Source of the DNA: an uncultured Acidimicrobiaceae bacterium
Lineage (GTDB): Bacteria; Actinomycetota; Acidimicrobiia; Acidimicrobiales; SZUA-35
Length of the DNA stretch: 56,816 nt
Direction of reading: 5' to 3'
Assembly (NCBI GenBank): GCA_947259095.1
Contig: CAMYLA010000025.1
Span: 1 to 56,816 of the forward strand
In this document: positions 8,112 to 16,143 of the stretch, piece after piece
Layout of the letters: each line of letters begins with the position of its first letter
Numbering within the stretch: the stretch's first letter is position 1
Notes under the pieces: model-generated
Databases searched by the model: none
The model's input: only the letters and a program-made list of their open reading frames with translations
Told to the model about the DNA's origin: nothing
Program-made: the position numbers and the translations under genes

Positions 8112-9284
8112 ATGCTGGAGGGCCTGCAGGACGTCGAATCGGCTCTGCGCCGCCGGTCGATCGCGTTCACCGCCTTCTCCGCCGATGCTCCGACCGTCTT
8201 CGCCGCCATCGACCACCGCCTGGCCCTCCTGGTGATCGATCGTGGTTATCTGCCAATGCAGGAGACATGGCGTCGCGATGTCGCCGACGCCACCTCGTGC
8301 CCGATCGTCGAGGTCGAGGCCGACGTTGTCGTGCCGGTCGACGTCGCCAGCGACCACCTGGAGACCGCGGCCCGCACCATTCGTCCCAAGATCATGAAAC
8401 AGATCGACCGCTTCGTCGTCGAACGGTCGACGACGGCGCTGGAGCACGGCTCATGGGGTGATTCGGGCCGGAACGTCGAGCTGGGCCGGACCCGGGGTGC
8501 TCCGACCACGATCGACCTGAGTGACCCGAGCGCGGCGGTGGCTGGGTTGGCCCTGGCGGACGAACCGGGACCGGTTGAGGGATGGACCGGCGGCACCACG
8601 GAGGCCCGGTCCCGGCTCCGACGATTCTGCGATGAGGTGCTGCCGCAGTACTCCGACCGTCGCCAACGCTTCGATCGGAACGGGAGCAGCTCGAAGCTGT
8701 CCCCCTATCTCCACTTCGGCCAGATCTCGCCGCTGGAGATAGTCCTGGCGGCCAGATCCAGCGGGGCCCCCGAGGATGAGATCGATGCGTTCGTCGAGGA
8801 GGTGGTCGTGCGCCGTGAGCTCGCCATCAACTTCGTCGTCAACGAACCAAAACACGACACGTTCGCCGGGCTTCCCGATTGGGCCCGATCCACCCTCGAC
8901 GCCCATCGTGATGACGAGCGTCCGGCCCTGTTCACCGCCGCCGAGCTCGAGTCGGGAGCGACCGACGACGTGGTCTGGAACACAATCATGGGGGTGATCC
9001 GGACCGAAGGCTGGGTCCACAATCAGTTGCGAATGTACTGGGGCAAACAGATCCTTCGCTGGACGAACACACCCGAGCACGCCCATCGCACCTTGCTCGA
9101 CCTCAACAACCGGTACTTCCTCGATGGCCGAGACGCCAACTCCTTCGCCAACGTGGCCTGGTGTTTCGGTCGTCACGATCAGGGCTTTCAGGAGCGGGAG
9201 GTCATCGGGAAAACCCGCCCGTTCACCGACCAGGCGCTCCGCCGCAAGGGTGATCTCGACGCATGGGTCGAGGCCAACCGGTGA
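8112..9284 (+). CDS. Class II CPD photolyase, N-terminus missing (possibly non-functional)
   Basis: The sequence matches class II cyclobutane pyrimidine dimer photolyases, which use FADH- and blue light to repair UV lesions. Numbering from ATG 8112, it contains SPYLHFGQISPLE (197-209), RMYWGKQILRW (307-317) and DGRDANSFANVAWCFGRHD (338-356). Homology in this frame starts slightly earlier, at STRHYRF (about 8091), but no start codon with a ribosome site precedes it. About 55-65 residues that family members carry before this point (the first strand of the antenna domain, with a motif like GRYVLYWMQ) are absent in all frames. Instead the DUF7218-like gene lies directly upstream. The C-terminus is intact, and its TGA overlaps the GTG of the next gene. 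It may be a recent 5' deletion, a pseudogene, or an assembly junction. Confidence 0.75.
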   Translation: MLEGLQDVESALRRRSIAFTAFSADAPTVFAAIDHRLALLVIDRGYLPMQETWRRDVADATSCPIVEVEADVVVPVDVASDHLETAARTIRPKIMKQIDRFVVERSTTALEHGSWGDSGRNVELGRTRGAPTTIDLSDPSAAVAGLALADEPGPVEGWTGGTTEARSRLRRFCDEVLPQYSDRRQRFDRNGSSSKLSPYLHFGQISPLEIVLAARSSGAPEDEIDAFVEEVVVRRELAINFVVNEPKHDTFAGLPDWARSTLDAHRDDERPALFTAAELESGATDDVVWNTIMGVIRTEGWVHNQLRMYWGKQILRWTNTPEHAHRTLLDLNNRYFLDGRDANSFANVAWCFGRHDQGFQEREVIGKTRPFTDQALRRKGDLDAWVEANR

Positions 9285-9838
9285 GCATCGAGCCGGCCCC
9301 GGCGTCACCGAACGGTTCGCCGCCGAGCCGCGTCGTTCGGCGATGCCTCGGCTCGGTGCTCTTGGGTCTGGCGCTGGTCTGCCTGACGTCCTGCATCGGT
9401 GGAGACTCGGGGGACGACAGCGACGGCGCAGGCAGCGAACTGCGCTCGGACGGAGCGACCGAGGAGGTTGCCTACTCGATGGCCGTGCAAACGATCGACG
9501 CCATGGTGGAGACCACAGCGGCCGAGGATCGAATCGTCGCCGTTGTCGTCCCCAGCGACCGGGCACTGCTGGCACTCGATGCCGACCGTTTGGCGGAGCT
9601 TGCGGGCCAAGGGGGTCTCGGCTCGCTGATCATCCGACTGCGGCAGAGCGAAGACGTCGACCTCAGCTCCCCGGCGGCGATCGACGGCGCCGAGGAGTCC
9701 GTCTTCGGGTCCGACGGAACCGCCCATGTTTTGCGGGCGATCGGCCCCGCACCGACCTTCGCCGGCCAACCGATACGCACGATCGAACGTCGCGGCGACC
9801 TGACCGTCATCGTGATCGACGGGATCATCGAGCCGTGA
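9281..9838 (+). CDS. Predicted lipoprotein, possibly with a degenerate fasciclin-like domain
   Basis: This 185-residue exported protein has a basic stretch, a hydrophobic segment LGSVLLGLALVCLTSC and a lipobox LTSC, so it is probably lipid-anchored on the outer face of the membrane. After a Gly/Asp/Ser linker, the folded part contains VAVVVPSDRALLALDADRL and ends DLTVIVIDGIIEP. These two blocks resemble the first and last conserved blocks of fasciclin (FAS1) domains, but the similarity is weak and this is inference. The start is the GTG at 9281, which overlaps the photolyase stop (GTGA). The gene ends in another GTGA overlap with the ABC ATPase, so it very likely belongs to that exporter as its extracytoplasmic component. 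Confidence 0.7.
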   Translation: MSIEPAPASPNGSPPSRVVRRCLGSVLLGLALVCLTSCIGGDSGDDSDGAGSELRSDGATEEVAYSMAVQTIDAMVETTAAEDRIVAVVVPSDRALLALDADRLAELAGQGGLGSLIIRLRQSEDVDLSSPAAIDGAEESVFGSDGTAHVLRAIGPAPTFAGQPIRTIERRGDLTVIVIDGIIEP

Positions 9839-10746
9839 GCCTTCTCATCGCCGAGTCGCTGGGTCGGACCTTCGGCGATCATGTCGCCCTCGAAGACTTC
9901 AACATCGAGGTCGAGCCCGGTTCGATCGTCGGAATAATCGGTCCCAGCGGCGGCGGCAAGACCACCGCCATCCGCCTGATGTGCGGCCTCGATCGGCCCG
10001 ACGTCGGCTCGGTGCACCTCTTCGGTACCCAGGCCATCCGGTTGGGGCGACACGAGCGGAGCCGGCTGGCGCTGTTGGCCCAGGATCCGGCTCTGATCGA
10101 CGAGATGACCATCACCGAGCAGGTCGAGTTCGCAGCCCGACTCCGACGGGTCGCTTCGTCGGTCATCGATCCGGTGCTGGCCAGAGTCGGTCTCGGCGGT
10201 TCGGGACAAACCCGAATCGCCGATGCCTCGGGCGGGATGCGGCGCCGGGCCGGCCTGGCAGCAGCGTTGATCGGGGATCCCGACCTTGCCTTCCTCGACG
10301 AGCCGACGGCCGGACTGGACCCCATCCTGCGAGAACAGATCTGGAAATGGTTTCGGGACCGTCGGGCCCGGGGTGGCGCCATGGTCGTCACCACTCAACA
10401 CATCGAGGAGGCGGCCCGATGTGATCGGGTGATCGTGCTCCGCGCCGGGCGGGTGATCGTGGACACCGCTCCCGCCTTGTTGGCCAAGGCCGCAGGCCTG
10501 CCGGAACAGGTGAGGATCGTCGTCGCCGAGACCGACGTCGAACTCAGTGTCGACAAGCTCCAGCGTCACCTCTCCGATGCCGTCCACTCATCCGATGCCG
10601 GCATCACGATCGAGGCCGTCGATGCCGCCACCGTGGCTGCGGTCGCAACCCGGACGCTGCGAAAGGCCGGCATCGCCGTCGAGAGCATCGATACCATCGC
10701 CCCGGGGCTCGATGCCGTGTTCCGTGCGATCGTCGAGGACGCGTGA
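9835..10746 (+). CDS. ABC-2 type exporter, ATP-binding protein
   Basis: This 303-residue ATPase has Walker A GPSGGGKTT (36-44), signature ASGGMRRR (131-138), Walker B LAFLDE (151-156) and an H-loop region VVTTQHIEE (about 184-192). The C-terminal about 80 residues form an extra domain typical of the ABC-2/NatA-like subgroup. It energises the permease encoded next. The start GTG at 9835 overlaps the previous stop (GTGA), and its own stop overlaps the permease GTG at 10743. The signature ASGGM differs from LSGGQ in the way seen in several ABC-2 exporters. The substrate is unknown. Confidence 0.9.
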   Translation: MSLLIAESLGRTFGDHVALEDFNIEVEPGSIVGIIGPSGGGKTTAIRLMCGLDRPDVGSVHLFGTQAIRLGRHERSRLALLAQDPALIDEMTITEQVEFAARLRRVASSVIDPVLARVGLGGSGQTRIADASGGMRRRAGLAAALIGDPDLAFLDEPTAGLDPILREQIWKWFRDRRARGGAMVVTTQHIEEAARCDRVIVLRAGRVIVDTAPALLAKAAGLPEQVRIVVAETDVELSVDKLQRHLSDAVHSSDAGITIEAVDAATVAAVATRTLRKAGIAVESIDTIAPGLDAVFRAIVEDA

Positions 10747-12275
10747 GACGCTCGGCAGGGGCGATCCGAAAAAATGCCCCCTGGCGGACCGTGGCCGGGG
10801 AGGTCATCGCCGTCGCCAGGAAGGAACTGCTCGAATTCCGGCGGCAACCCGGGGTACTCCTCCTCGTTGTGCTGGGGCCGTTCCTTGTCCTGGCGGCCTT
10901 CGGTATCGGCTATCGCAATGAGGAGCTCTCGCTTCGGACGATCTTCGTCGGTCCGGCCGACAGCCCCTACGAGGAGGCAATCGACCGCTACACCGAGGCC
11001 ATCGACGACTACGTCGTACCGGTTGCGTTCACCACCGACCTGTTCGCGGCCACCGACGATCTCGTCGCCGACCGCACCGACCTCATCGTCGTGCTCCCAC
11101 CTGATGTCGCCCTGGCGATCGAAGAGGGTCGGCGGTCGGAGATCGCGGTCATCCACAACTCGATCGACCCCATCGAACGAATCGGCATCGAGTTCGCAGC
11201 CGAGGTCGCCGTTCGCGAATTGAACGCCACCGTCGTCACCGCAACGCTCGATACGCTCCTCGATGGGGTCAACGAGCTCGACCGAGCCGGCGGCATCCTG
11301 ACACCGGCGCTTCTCGATCTGGAGGAGGCGGTGGCCAACGGTGACGACGCCGGCTCGGCCATTGCCGTGCTCGAACTACAACGGGCCCTTGACGAAATCG
11401 AACCGGCGATCCAGTTCTCGGTCGGCACCGCCCTCAGCCCGTCCGACGAGAGCGATCCCGAGGACGACCGATCCGGCGGCTCGGCCACCCTGGGAGCGGT
11501 GTCGGATCGACTGGCATCGCTGCCCTCCGATCCGACCGAGGACGATCTCGCCGGTCTTGAGGAGTCGGTGCTCGAACTGGAGGCGGCGATCGAGCAGCTC
11601 CTCACCTACGATGCCGAACTGTTGGCCCGACCGTTCGACGGTGATGCGGAGTCTTTGGTCAGGGAGTCGGTCTCGGCCGAGGACCACGTCGCCCCCGGTG
11701 CCACCGCCCTGCTCGTTCAGCACCTCGCCGTGTCATTGGCTGCACTGTCGCTGGTCCGGGATGAGCGTCGCGGCGTGATGAACGCCTACCGGATCGGCCC
11801 CACCACGGTGGTGTCGGTACTCCTCGGCAAGCTCATCGCCCTGAGCGCGGTGGCCGGCGCCGCCGCCATCCTGCTCATGTCGCTCCAAGTGGGGGTGCTC
11901 GACATCCCCCTTCGGGGCTCATGGATCGCCGCGGTCGGTCTTCTGGGCGGCCTTGTCATCGCCTCGTCCGCCCTCGGTCTTCTGATTGCGGCCGTGTTCC
12001 GCAGCGAACTCTTCGCCTCCCAGGCCGCCATGATCTCGCTGCTCGTCGCACTCTTCTTCTCCGGCTTCCTACTGGACCTCGATCGCATCCTCGAACCCAT
12101 CCGCTTCATCGGGTTACTCGTCCCGGCAACCCCGGCCGTCGACGGGCTGCGATCGGTGCAATTGCGCGGCGACACAATCGATCAATCGACCATCGGCACG
12201 CTGATCGTCCAGGCCGCCGCCGGTCTGGCGGGAGCGACGGCGCTCATCTCTCATCGTTGGAGGTCCGGATCATGA
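10743..12275 (+). CDS. ABC-2 type transporter permease with large extracytoplasmic domain
   Basis: This 510-residue protein has one helix near the N-terminus (about 36-55, VLLLVVLGPFLVLAAFGIG). A long acidic soluble region follows (about 56-325), rich in Asp, Glu, Leu and Ala with heptad-like Leu spacing. Five or more helices occupy the C-terminal part (about 325-345, 370-395, 400-425, 430-455, 485-505). This is the ABC2_membrane_3 arrangement of NatB/YhaP-like exporters, where the first inter-helix domain lies outside the membrane. GTG at 10743 overlaps the ATPase stop, and the TGA overlaps the next ATG (ATGA at 12272). It presumably forms the channel for an exported small molecule or a surface-remodelling function. 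Confidence 0.85.
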   Translation: MRRSAGAIRKNAPWRTVAGEVIAVARKELLEFRRQPGVLLLVVLGPFLVLAAFGIGYRNEELSLRTIFVGPADSPYEEAIDRYTEAIDDYVVPVAFTTDLFAATDDLVADRTDLIVVLPPDVALAIEEGRRSEIAVIHNSIDPIERIGIEFAAEVAVRELNATVVTATLDTLLDGVNELDRAGGILTPALLDLEEAVANGDDAGSAIAVLELQRALDEIEPAIQFSVGTALSPSDESDPEDDRSGGSATLGAVSDRLASLPSDPTEDDLAGLEESVLELEAAIEQLLTYDAELLARPFDGDAESLVRESVSAEDHVAPGATALLVQHLAVSLAALSLVRDERRGVMNAYRIGPTTVVSVLLGKLIALSAVAGAAAILLMSLQVGVLDIPLRGSWIAAVGLLGGLVIASSALGLLIAAVFRSELFASQAAMISLLVALFFSGFLLDLDRILEPIRFIGLLVPATPAVDGLRSVQLRGDTIDQSTIGTLIVQAAAGLAGATALISHRWRSGS

Positions 12276-13018
12276 ATCGACGTCTCTCGGCTTGGTTGTC
12301 AATCGCCATCGCCACCACCTGCGGAATCGGCGGGTGGATCGCCATCGGGGCGGTGGAGCTCGGCGCCAACGACTCACTGGCCGAAGTCAACGATGCGCTC
12401 GAGTCGGTGGAGACGTCGTTGCGAGGTTCGACCGACGTCGCCGAAGCGACGGCCGAGGCACTTGACGCCGCCGCGGTCTCGGTCGAGGCCGCGGCCGCCG
12501 CATCATCGTCGACGGCCGCAGTAGCGGTCGAAGTGGCCGACGTTGCCGGCGGACTCCCACCGGTGCTGGAGTCGGTGGCCAACGGCATCGACCGCGTGAA
12601 CGGCGCCGTCACCGACATCAACGATGTGGTCGACTCCTTGCCATTCGATTTCGGATCCGGGGTGTCGACCTTTGATCCGGTGTTGACCGACATCGACCCG
12701 CTGCTGGGTGACCTACGGGCCGCCGAGACCGCCCTCGACCAACTGGCGGCTGACGCCGGCACCATCGAGACGTCGAGCGGAGACCTGGCGACCGAGCTAC
12801 GCGACGTGGCCGGAGAGCTGCGAGGGTCCATAGCCGACATCGACGAGCTGGCCGACGAGGTGGCCGATGCTCGATCGACTCTCGACGGTGCAACGGCCGA
12901 CGAGTCGGTCGATCTCCTCGCCGCCCAGCTGGTGATCGCCGGGCTGGCCCTGGCCATCGCCATACAGGCTCTTCCTCACCTTCGGCGGGAAGAGGACGGT
13001 CCGGCCGAAAACAGTTGA
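12272..13018 (+). CDS. Coiled-coil protein with two terminal membrane helices, exporter partner
   Basis: This 248-residue protein has a helix at residues 7-30 (AWLSIAIATTCGIGGWIAIGAV). About 190 residues follow that are almost entirely Ala, Asp, Glu, Ser, Val and Leu with heptad-like repeats (for example VNDALESVETSLRGSTDVAEA). A second helix lies at about 215-235 (LLAAQLVIAGLALAIAIQAL), followed by a short charged tail. The central part is probably a long periplasm-side coiled coil tethered at both ends. The ATG at 12272 overlaps the permease stop, so it is the fourth gene of the coupled set. I recognise no family. The composition resembles the coiled-coil partners of some exporters or MCE-type proteins, but that is only analogy. 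Confidence 0.75.
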   Translation: MNRRLSAWLSIAIATTCGIGGWIAIGAVELGANDSLAEVNDALESVETSLRGSTDVAEATAEALDAAAVSVEAAAAASSSTAAVAVEVADVAGGLPPVLESVANGIDRVNGAVTDINDVVDSLPFDFGSGVSTFDPVLTDIDPLLGDLRAAETALDQLAADAGTIETSSGDLATELRDVAGELRGSIADIDELADEVADARSTLDGATADESVDLLAAQLVIAGLALAIAIQALPHLRREEDGPAENS

Positions 13019-13205
13019 GCCGCTGATCGGACCGGGCGGGCCGAAGACCAGGAGCCGGCCACCGAGCGGGCCGACATCGATCAGACCCCTCGACGTTTGG
13101 CATAGGCGATCCTGGGCATGACTTGATCATGCGATCGATCACGACGATCTCCACGACCATCGACCAGCCCGCTTGCGGCGCCACGCCTGCTACGAGTGCT
13201 CCCGC

Positions 13206-14192
13206 GTGCTCGACGTGACCGGAGACGAACGGCCGATCCTGGTCACCGGGTCCACCGGTTTCATCGGACTCGAGGTTTGTCGCCTGTTGAGCTCGGCGGG
13301 TATCGCGACCCGGGCGATGTTCCGCCGCCGCCACCGGGCCGCGCTTCTGGCTCCGCTCGACGTCAATCCGGTCTGTGCCAACCTGACCGAGCCGCAGTCG
13401 CTGCGCCGGGCGGTCGACGGTTGCCGGGCCGTGATCCACCTCGCAGGACGAGCCACTTTCGAGCCCTATGATCGCCTGGCGCCGACCCTGGTGCAGGGGA
13501 CCGAGTCTCTGGCCACCGTTGCGTCGTCGGCCGGCGTTGATCGTCTCGTGTTCGGCTCCTCGACATTCGTTCACGGACCGGAGGACGGCACAACGGTCAG
13601 CGGCAGCAGCACAACGAATCCTCTGCTCGACTACGGCCGAGCCAAGGTCGATGCCGAAACGATCCTCCACGATGGTTCAATCGATTCCGTCGCCATTCGC
13701 CTACCCCATGTGTACGGGTGGAACGACCTGCTCTTCGGCATCCTCCGTTCCGGCTACCTCCCGTTCCCCGCCACCTTCGACACTCGCTTTCCCCGTCTCC
13801 AGGTCACCGACGCCGCCCGATCGTTGATCGCCGCGGTCGACGTGCAAGCGAACGACCCGGTCGACGTCGCCGACGATCTCTCCGCCACCTGGCGCCATTT
13901 CTTCGACGTGTTGACCACCTACCTGCCGACCGCTCGGATCATCCCGTTGCCGGCCGCTGCGGTTCGAACAGGCCTCCAGATGATCGAGAAACTGCCGGTT
14001 CGAAAGCCGTCGATGCTGACCTCGGACACGGTCCGGGGTTGGAACCAGGATCTGTCGATCGAGCCCGGCTCCCTGGGAGCGCTTGGTTTGACGCCCCGGT
14101 TCGCAACGATCGAGACCGGTATCCCCGCTGTCCTGGATTCGGCCCTCCCCTACCGCTGGCGACACCCGATCTTCGATCGACGGGCGGCGTGA
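13206..14192 (+). CDS. NAD(P)-dependent epimerase/dehydratase (extended SDR)
   Basis: This about 328-residue Rossmann-fold protein has the nucleotide-binding motif VTGSTGFIG near the N-terminus. A conserved IHLAGRA follows strand four, and the catalytic YxxxK is present as YGRAK (about residue 148). The catalytic Ser/Thr is probably in FGSSTFVHG. It acts on a nucleotide-sugar or other carbonyl substrate that cannot be specified. The start is uncertain: GTG at 13206 or 13215 places the Rossmann motif at the usual distance, while a TTG at 13173 would add eleven Cys/His/Arg residues of no obvious meaning. It ends in a GTGA overlap with the SRPBCC fragment, suggesting both were once one operon. 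Confidence 0.8.
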   Translation: MLDVTGDERPILVTGSTGFIGLEVCRLLSSAGIATRAMFRRRHRAALLAPLDVNPVCANLTEPQSLRRAVDGCRAVIHLAGRATFEPYDRLAPTLVQGTESLATVASSAGVDRLVFGSSTFVHGPEDGTTVSGSSTTNPLLDYGRAKVDAETILHDGSIDSVAIRLPHVYGWNDLLFGILRSGYLPFPATFDTRFPRLQVTDAARSLIAAVDVQANDPVDVADDLSATWRHFFDVLTTYLPTARIIPLPAAAVRTGLQMIEKLPVRKPSMLTSDTVRGWNQDLSIEPGSLGALGLTPRFATIETGIPAVLDSALPYRWRHPIFDRRAA

Positions 14193-14320
14193 CTCCGGTG
14201 ATCTCGGTTCGCAGGACCATTGCGGCACCACTGGATGTGGTCTGGGGGTTGCTGGCCATGCCCGAGCTGTGGCCCACCTGGGGCCTCACCGTGACCGGGC
14301 ACGACGGCCCGGCCCGAATC
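14189..14320 (+). pseudogene. SRPBCC-family gene fragment
   Basis: Starting from a GTG overlapping the epimerase stop, the frame reads ISVRRTIAAPLDVVWGLLA followed by MPELWPTWGLTVTG. This is the characteristic N-terminus of SRPBCC (polyketide cyclase/START-like) proteins, with the RTIAAP strand and the W-LL-PE-WP-W helix pair. Homology then stops and the frame continues without a stop codon through low-complexity Arg/Lys/His sequence into the DUF2945 gene. About 100 residues of the expected domain are missing. I read this as a truncated relic, although an in-frame 141-residue fusion product cannot be excluded. Confidence 0.5.
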
Positions 14321-14395
14321 GATCGTGCGAGAGGCCGAAAGGGCCGGAACGACCACCACCCCACCCATTGCCGCCAAAAGAGGAGACACTTGAAC

Positions 14396-14614
14396 ATGAG
14401 CTATGACCACCGGATCGGCAGCATCGTCGAGTGGAACTGGGGATCGGGTACCGGCAGCGGCAAGATCAGCGAGCGCTACACCTCGAAGATCACCAGGACC
14501 ATCGATGGCACGGAGGTCACCCGCAATGCCACCGAGGACGACCCCGCCTATCTCATCGAGCAGGACGACGGAGACATCGTCCTCAAGTCGGCGTCGGAAC
14601 TCTCCGCAACCTGA
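14396..14614 (+). CDS. DUF2945 (hypervirulence-associated TUDOR-like) protein
   Basis: This 72-residue protein begins MSYDHRIGSIVEWNWGSGTG and continues with a Lys-rich strand and the phrase TRNATEDDPAYLIEQDDGD ending in LKSASEL. That is the complete small beta-barrel DUF2945/TUDOR-like domain. The function in bacteria is unknown. The ATG at 14396 is favoured over the open frame upstream because AGGAG (14381-14385) sits ten bases before it. The frame is open back to 14189 because of the SRPBCC relic. The 194 bases after it (14615-14808) contain no gene. Confidence 0.85.
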   Translation: MSYDHRIGSIVEWNWGSGTGSGKISERYTSKITRTIDGTEVTRNATEDDPAYLIEQDDGDIVLKSASELSAT

Positions 14615-14808
14615 GGGGTTTTACTACGCAATCGCAGGGAACACCCCGAGGATCCAAACCAACCGGGGTGAACGATGGGCCCACGTACCAGTGTGTGAAA
14701 CCTGGGATTTGCGAAACACCCACGAAGCGAGCCACCTACCGTTGAGCGCAGCCATGACCGAGTCAGGAGGGTATCGACTGCGGTGGTACCGTCTAGCCCG
14801 AGCCTCTG

Positions 14809-16143
14809 ATGAACTCACTTCTTGTCCTACTACTGGTACTGGTCATGGTGGGCTTCAACGCCCTGTACGTTGCGGCCGAGTTTGCCGCGGTCGGCTCCCG
14901 ACGGTCGCGGGTCCAGGAGCGGGCGGAGTCCGGTAGCGGTGCCTCCGCTTCACTGCTCACCGTCCTGCAGGACCCCAAGCGGCTCGACAACTACGTCGCA
15001 GCATGCCAGATCGGGATAACCCTCAGCAGCCTGGTCGCCGGCGCCTACGGCCAGGCCCAACTGACTCCGTTGTTCGACGAGTGGCTGGGATCGGCCGGCT
15101 CGACGGTCTCGATCCTCATCGTCCTGGCCTCGATCACCTCCCTGCAGGTCGTGCTCGGCGAGCTGCTACCCAAGACGGTGGCCCTGCGGTACCCGGAGGT
15201 CCTGGCGGTCGCAACCCTGACTCCGATGAAGCTGAGCCAGTGGCTGTTCCGTCCGCTCGTCGCCATGTTCAACGGCTCAGCGTTCGCCATTATGAAGTGG
15301 TTGGGGCTGACCGTTGACCACTCGCACGCCCATGTGCACTCCCCGCGAGAGCTGGCCGGTCTGTTTCGGGCCAGCGCCGACGGCGGCCTGATCGATTCCT
15401 CCGAACGGGAGATGCTGGCCGGGGTCCTCACCGTCAAAGACCGTCTGGTCCGAGAGATCATGACCCCTCGCCGGCGACTCGTCACCGTCGAGCTGACCAC
15501 CGTGGTGGCCGACGCCCTGGCGGAGCTGGCCGCGACGCCGTACTCCCGATTCCCTGTCACCGACGGCGGCGACGAGATCGTCGGTGTCGTCACGCTCCGG
15601 CAGTTGTTCAATGCCGCCGCCGAAGACCCCGACAGGACCGTCGGTCAGATCCACGACCGTGGCCTCATGGTCAGCGAGGTCGTCGGAGTCCCCGAGCTCC
15701 TGACGCTCTTCTCCGAGGACGACGCCCACACCGCGATCGTCGTGAACGAATTCGGAACCGTGTCTGGATTCGTCACGAGGGAGGATGCGATCGAGGAGAT
15801 CTTCGGCGAGTTCTACGACGAGTTCGACGTCGAACCCGACCCGATCACCGTCCAAGGCGATCGGGTCTCGCTCCGAGGCGATGTGCTCCTGTCGGTCCTG
15901 AACGATCGGTTCCGTGTCTCCTTCCCAACCGATGACAGCGTCACCGTCAGCGGCTACGTCTGGCATCGGCTGGGGCGGCTCCCCCGCGTCGGCGATGAGG
16001 TACCTCTGCCTCCCCAAGCCGGATTCGCGGCCGAGCCGCTCGAGTCCGGGCCCGGTGGCAGGGTTGCGCTGCGGGTCGATTCGGTCGACGGCACCCTGGT
16101 CGACCGGGTCAGCTTCGAGCACCAGGAAGGCCGGCCGTCATGA
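14809..16143 (+). CDS. CNNM/CBS-domain hemolysin-family transporter (first of a pair)
   Basis: This 444-residue CNNM (DUF21) protein has four hydrophobic segments in residues 1-190, with the conserved opening FNALYVAAEFAAVGSRRSR and the motif GITLSSLVAGAYG. A CBS pair follows at about 210-330 (EIMTPRRRLVTVELTT, GVVTLRQL, NEFGTVSGFVTREDAIEEI). A C-terminal CorC_HlyC domain covers about 345-430. Members of this family transport or sense Mg2+/Co2+ or help with magnesium efflux; the name hemolysin is historical. The start ATG at 14809 precedes the first helix. The stop overlaps the start of the second CNNM gene (ATGA at 16140), so the two are co-translated and may form a heteromer. Confidence 0.9.
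   Translation: MNSLLVLLLVLVMVGFNALYVAAEFAAVGSRRSRVQERAESGSGASASLLTVLQDPKRLDNYVAACQIGITLSSLVAGAYGQAQLTPLFDEWLGSAGSTVSILIVLASITSLQVVLGELLPKTVALRYPEVLAVATLTPMKLSQWLFRPLVAMFNGSAFAIMKWLGLTVDHSHAHVHSPRELAGLFRASADGGLIDSSEREMLAGVLTVKDRLVREIMTPRRRLVTVELTTVVADALAELAATPYSRFPVTDGGDEIVGVVTLRQLFNAAAEDPDRTVGQIHDRGLMVSEVVGVPELLTLFSEDDAHTAIVVNEFGTVSGFVTREDAIEEIFGEFYDEFDVEPDPITVQGDRVSLRGDVLLSVLNDRFRVSFPTDDSVTVSGYVWHRLGRLPRVGDEVPLPPQAGFAAEPLESGPGGRVALRVDSVDGTLVDRVSFEHQEGRPS

Noticed and set aside
13126..13150. TGATC...GATCA inverted repeat before the epimerase as an operator
   Set aside because: Only five bases per arm and no link to a known regulator; too weak to report as a site.
14814..14995. Small frames opposite the first CNNM gene as independent genes
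   Set aside because: They are antisense or alternate-frame shadows of a clear coding region.
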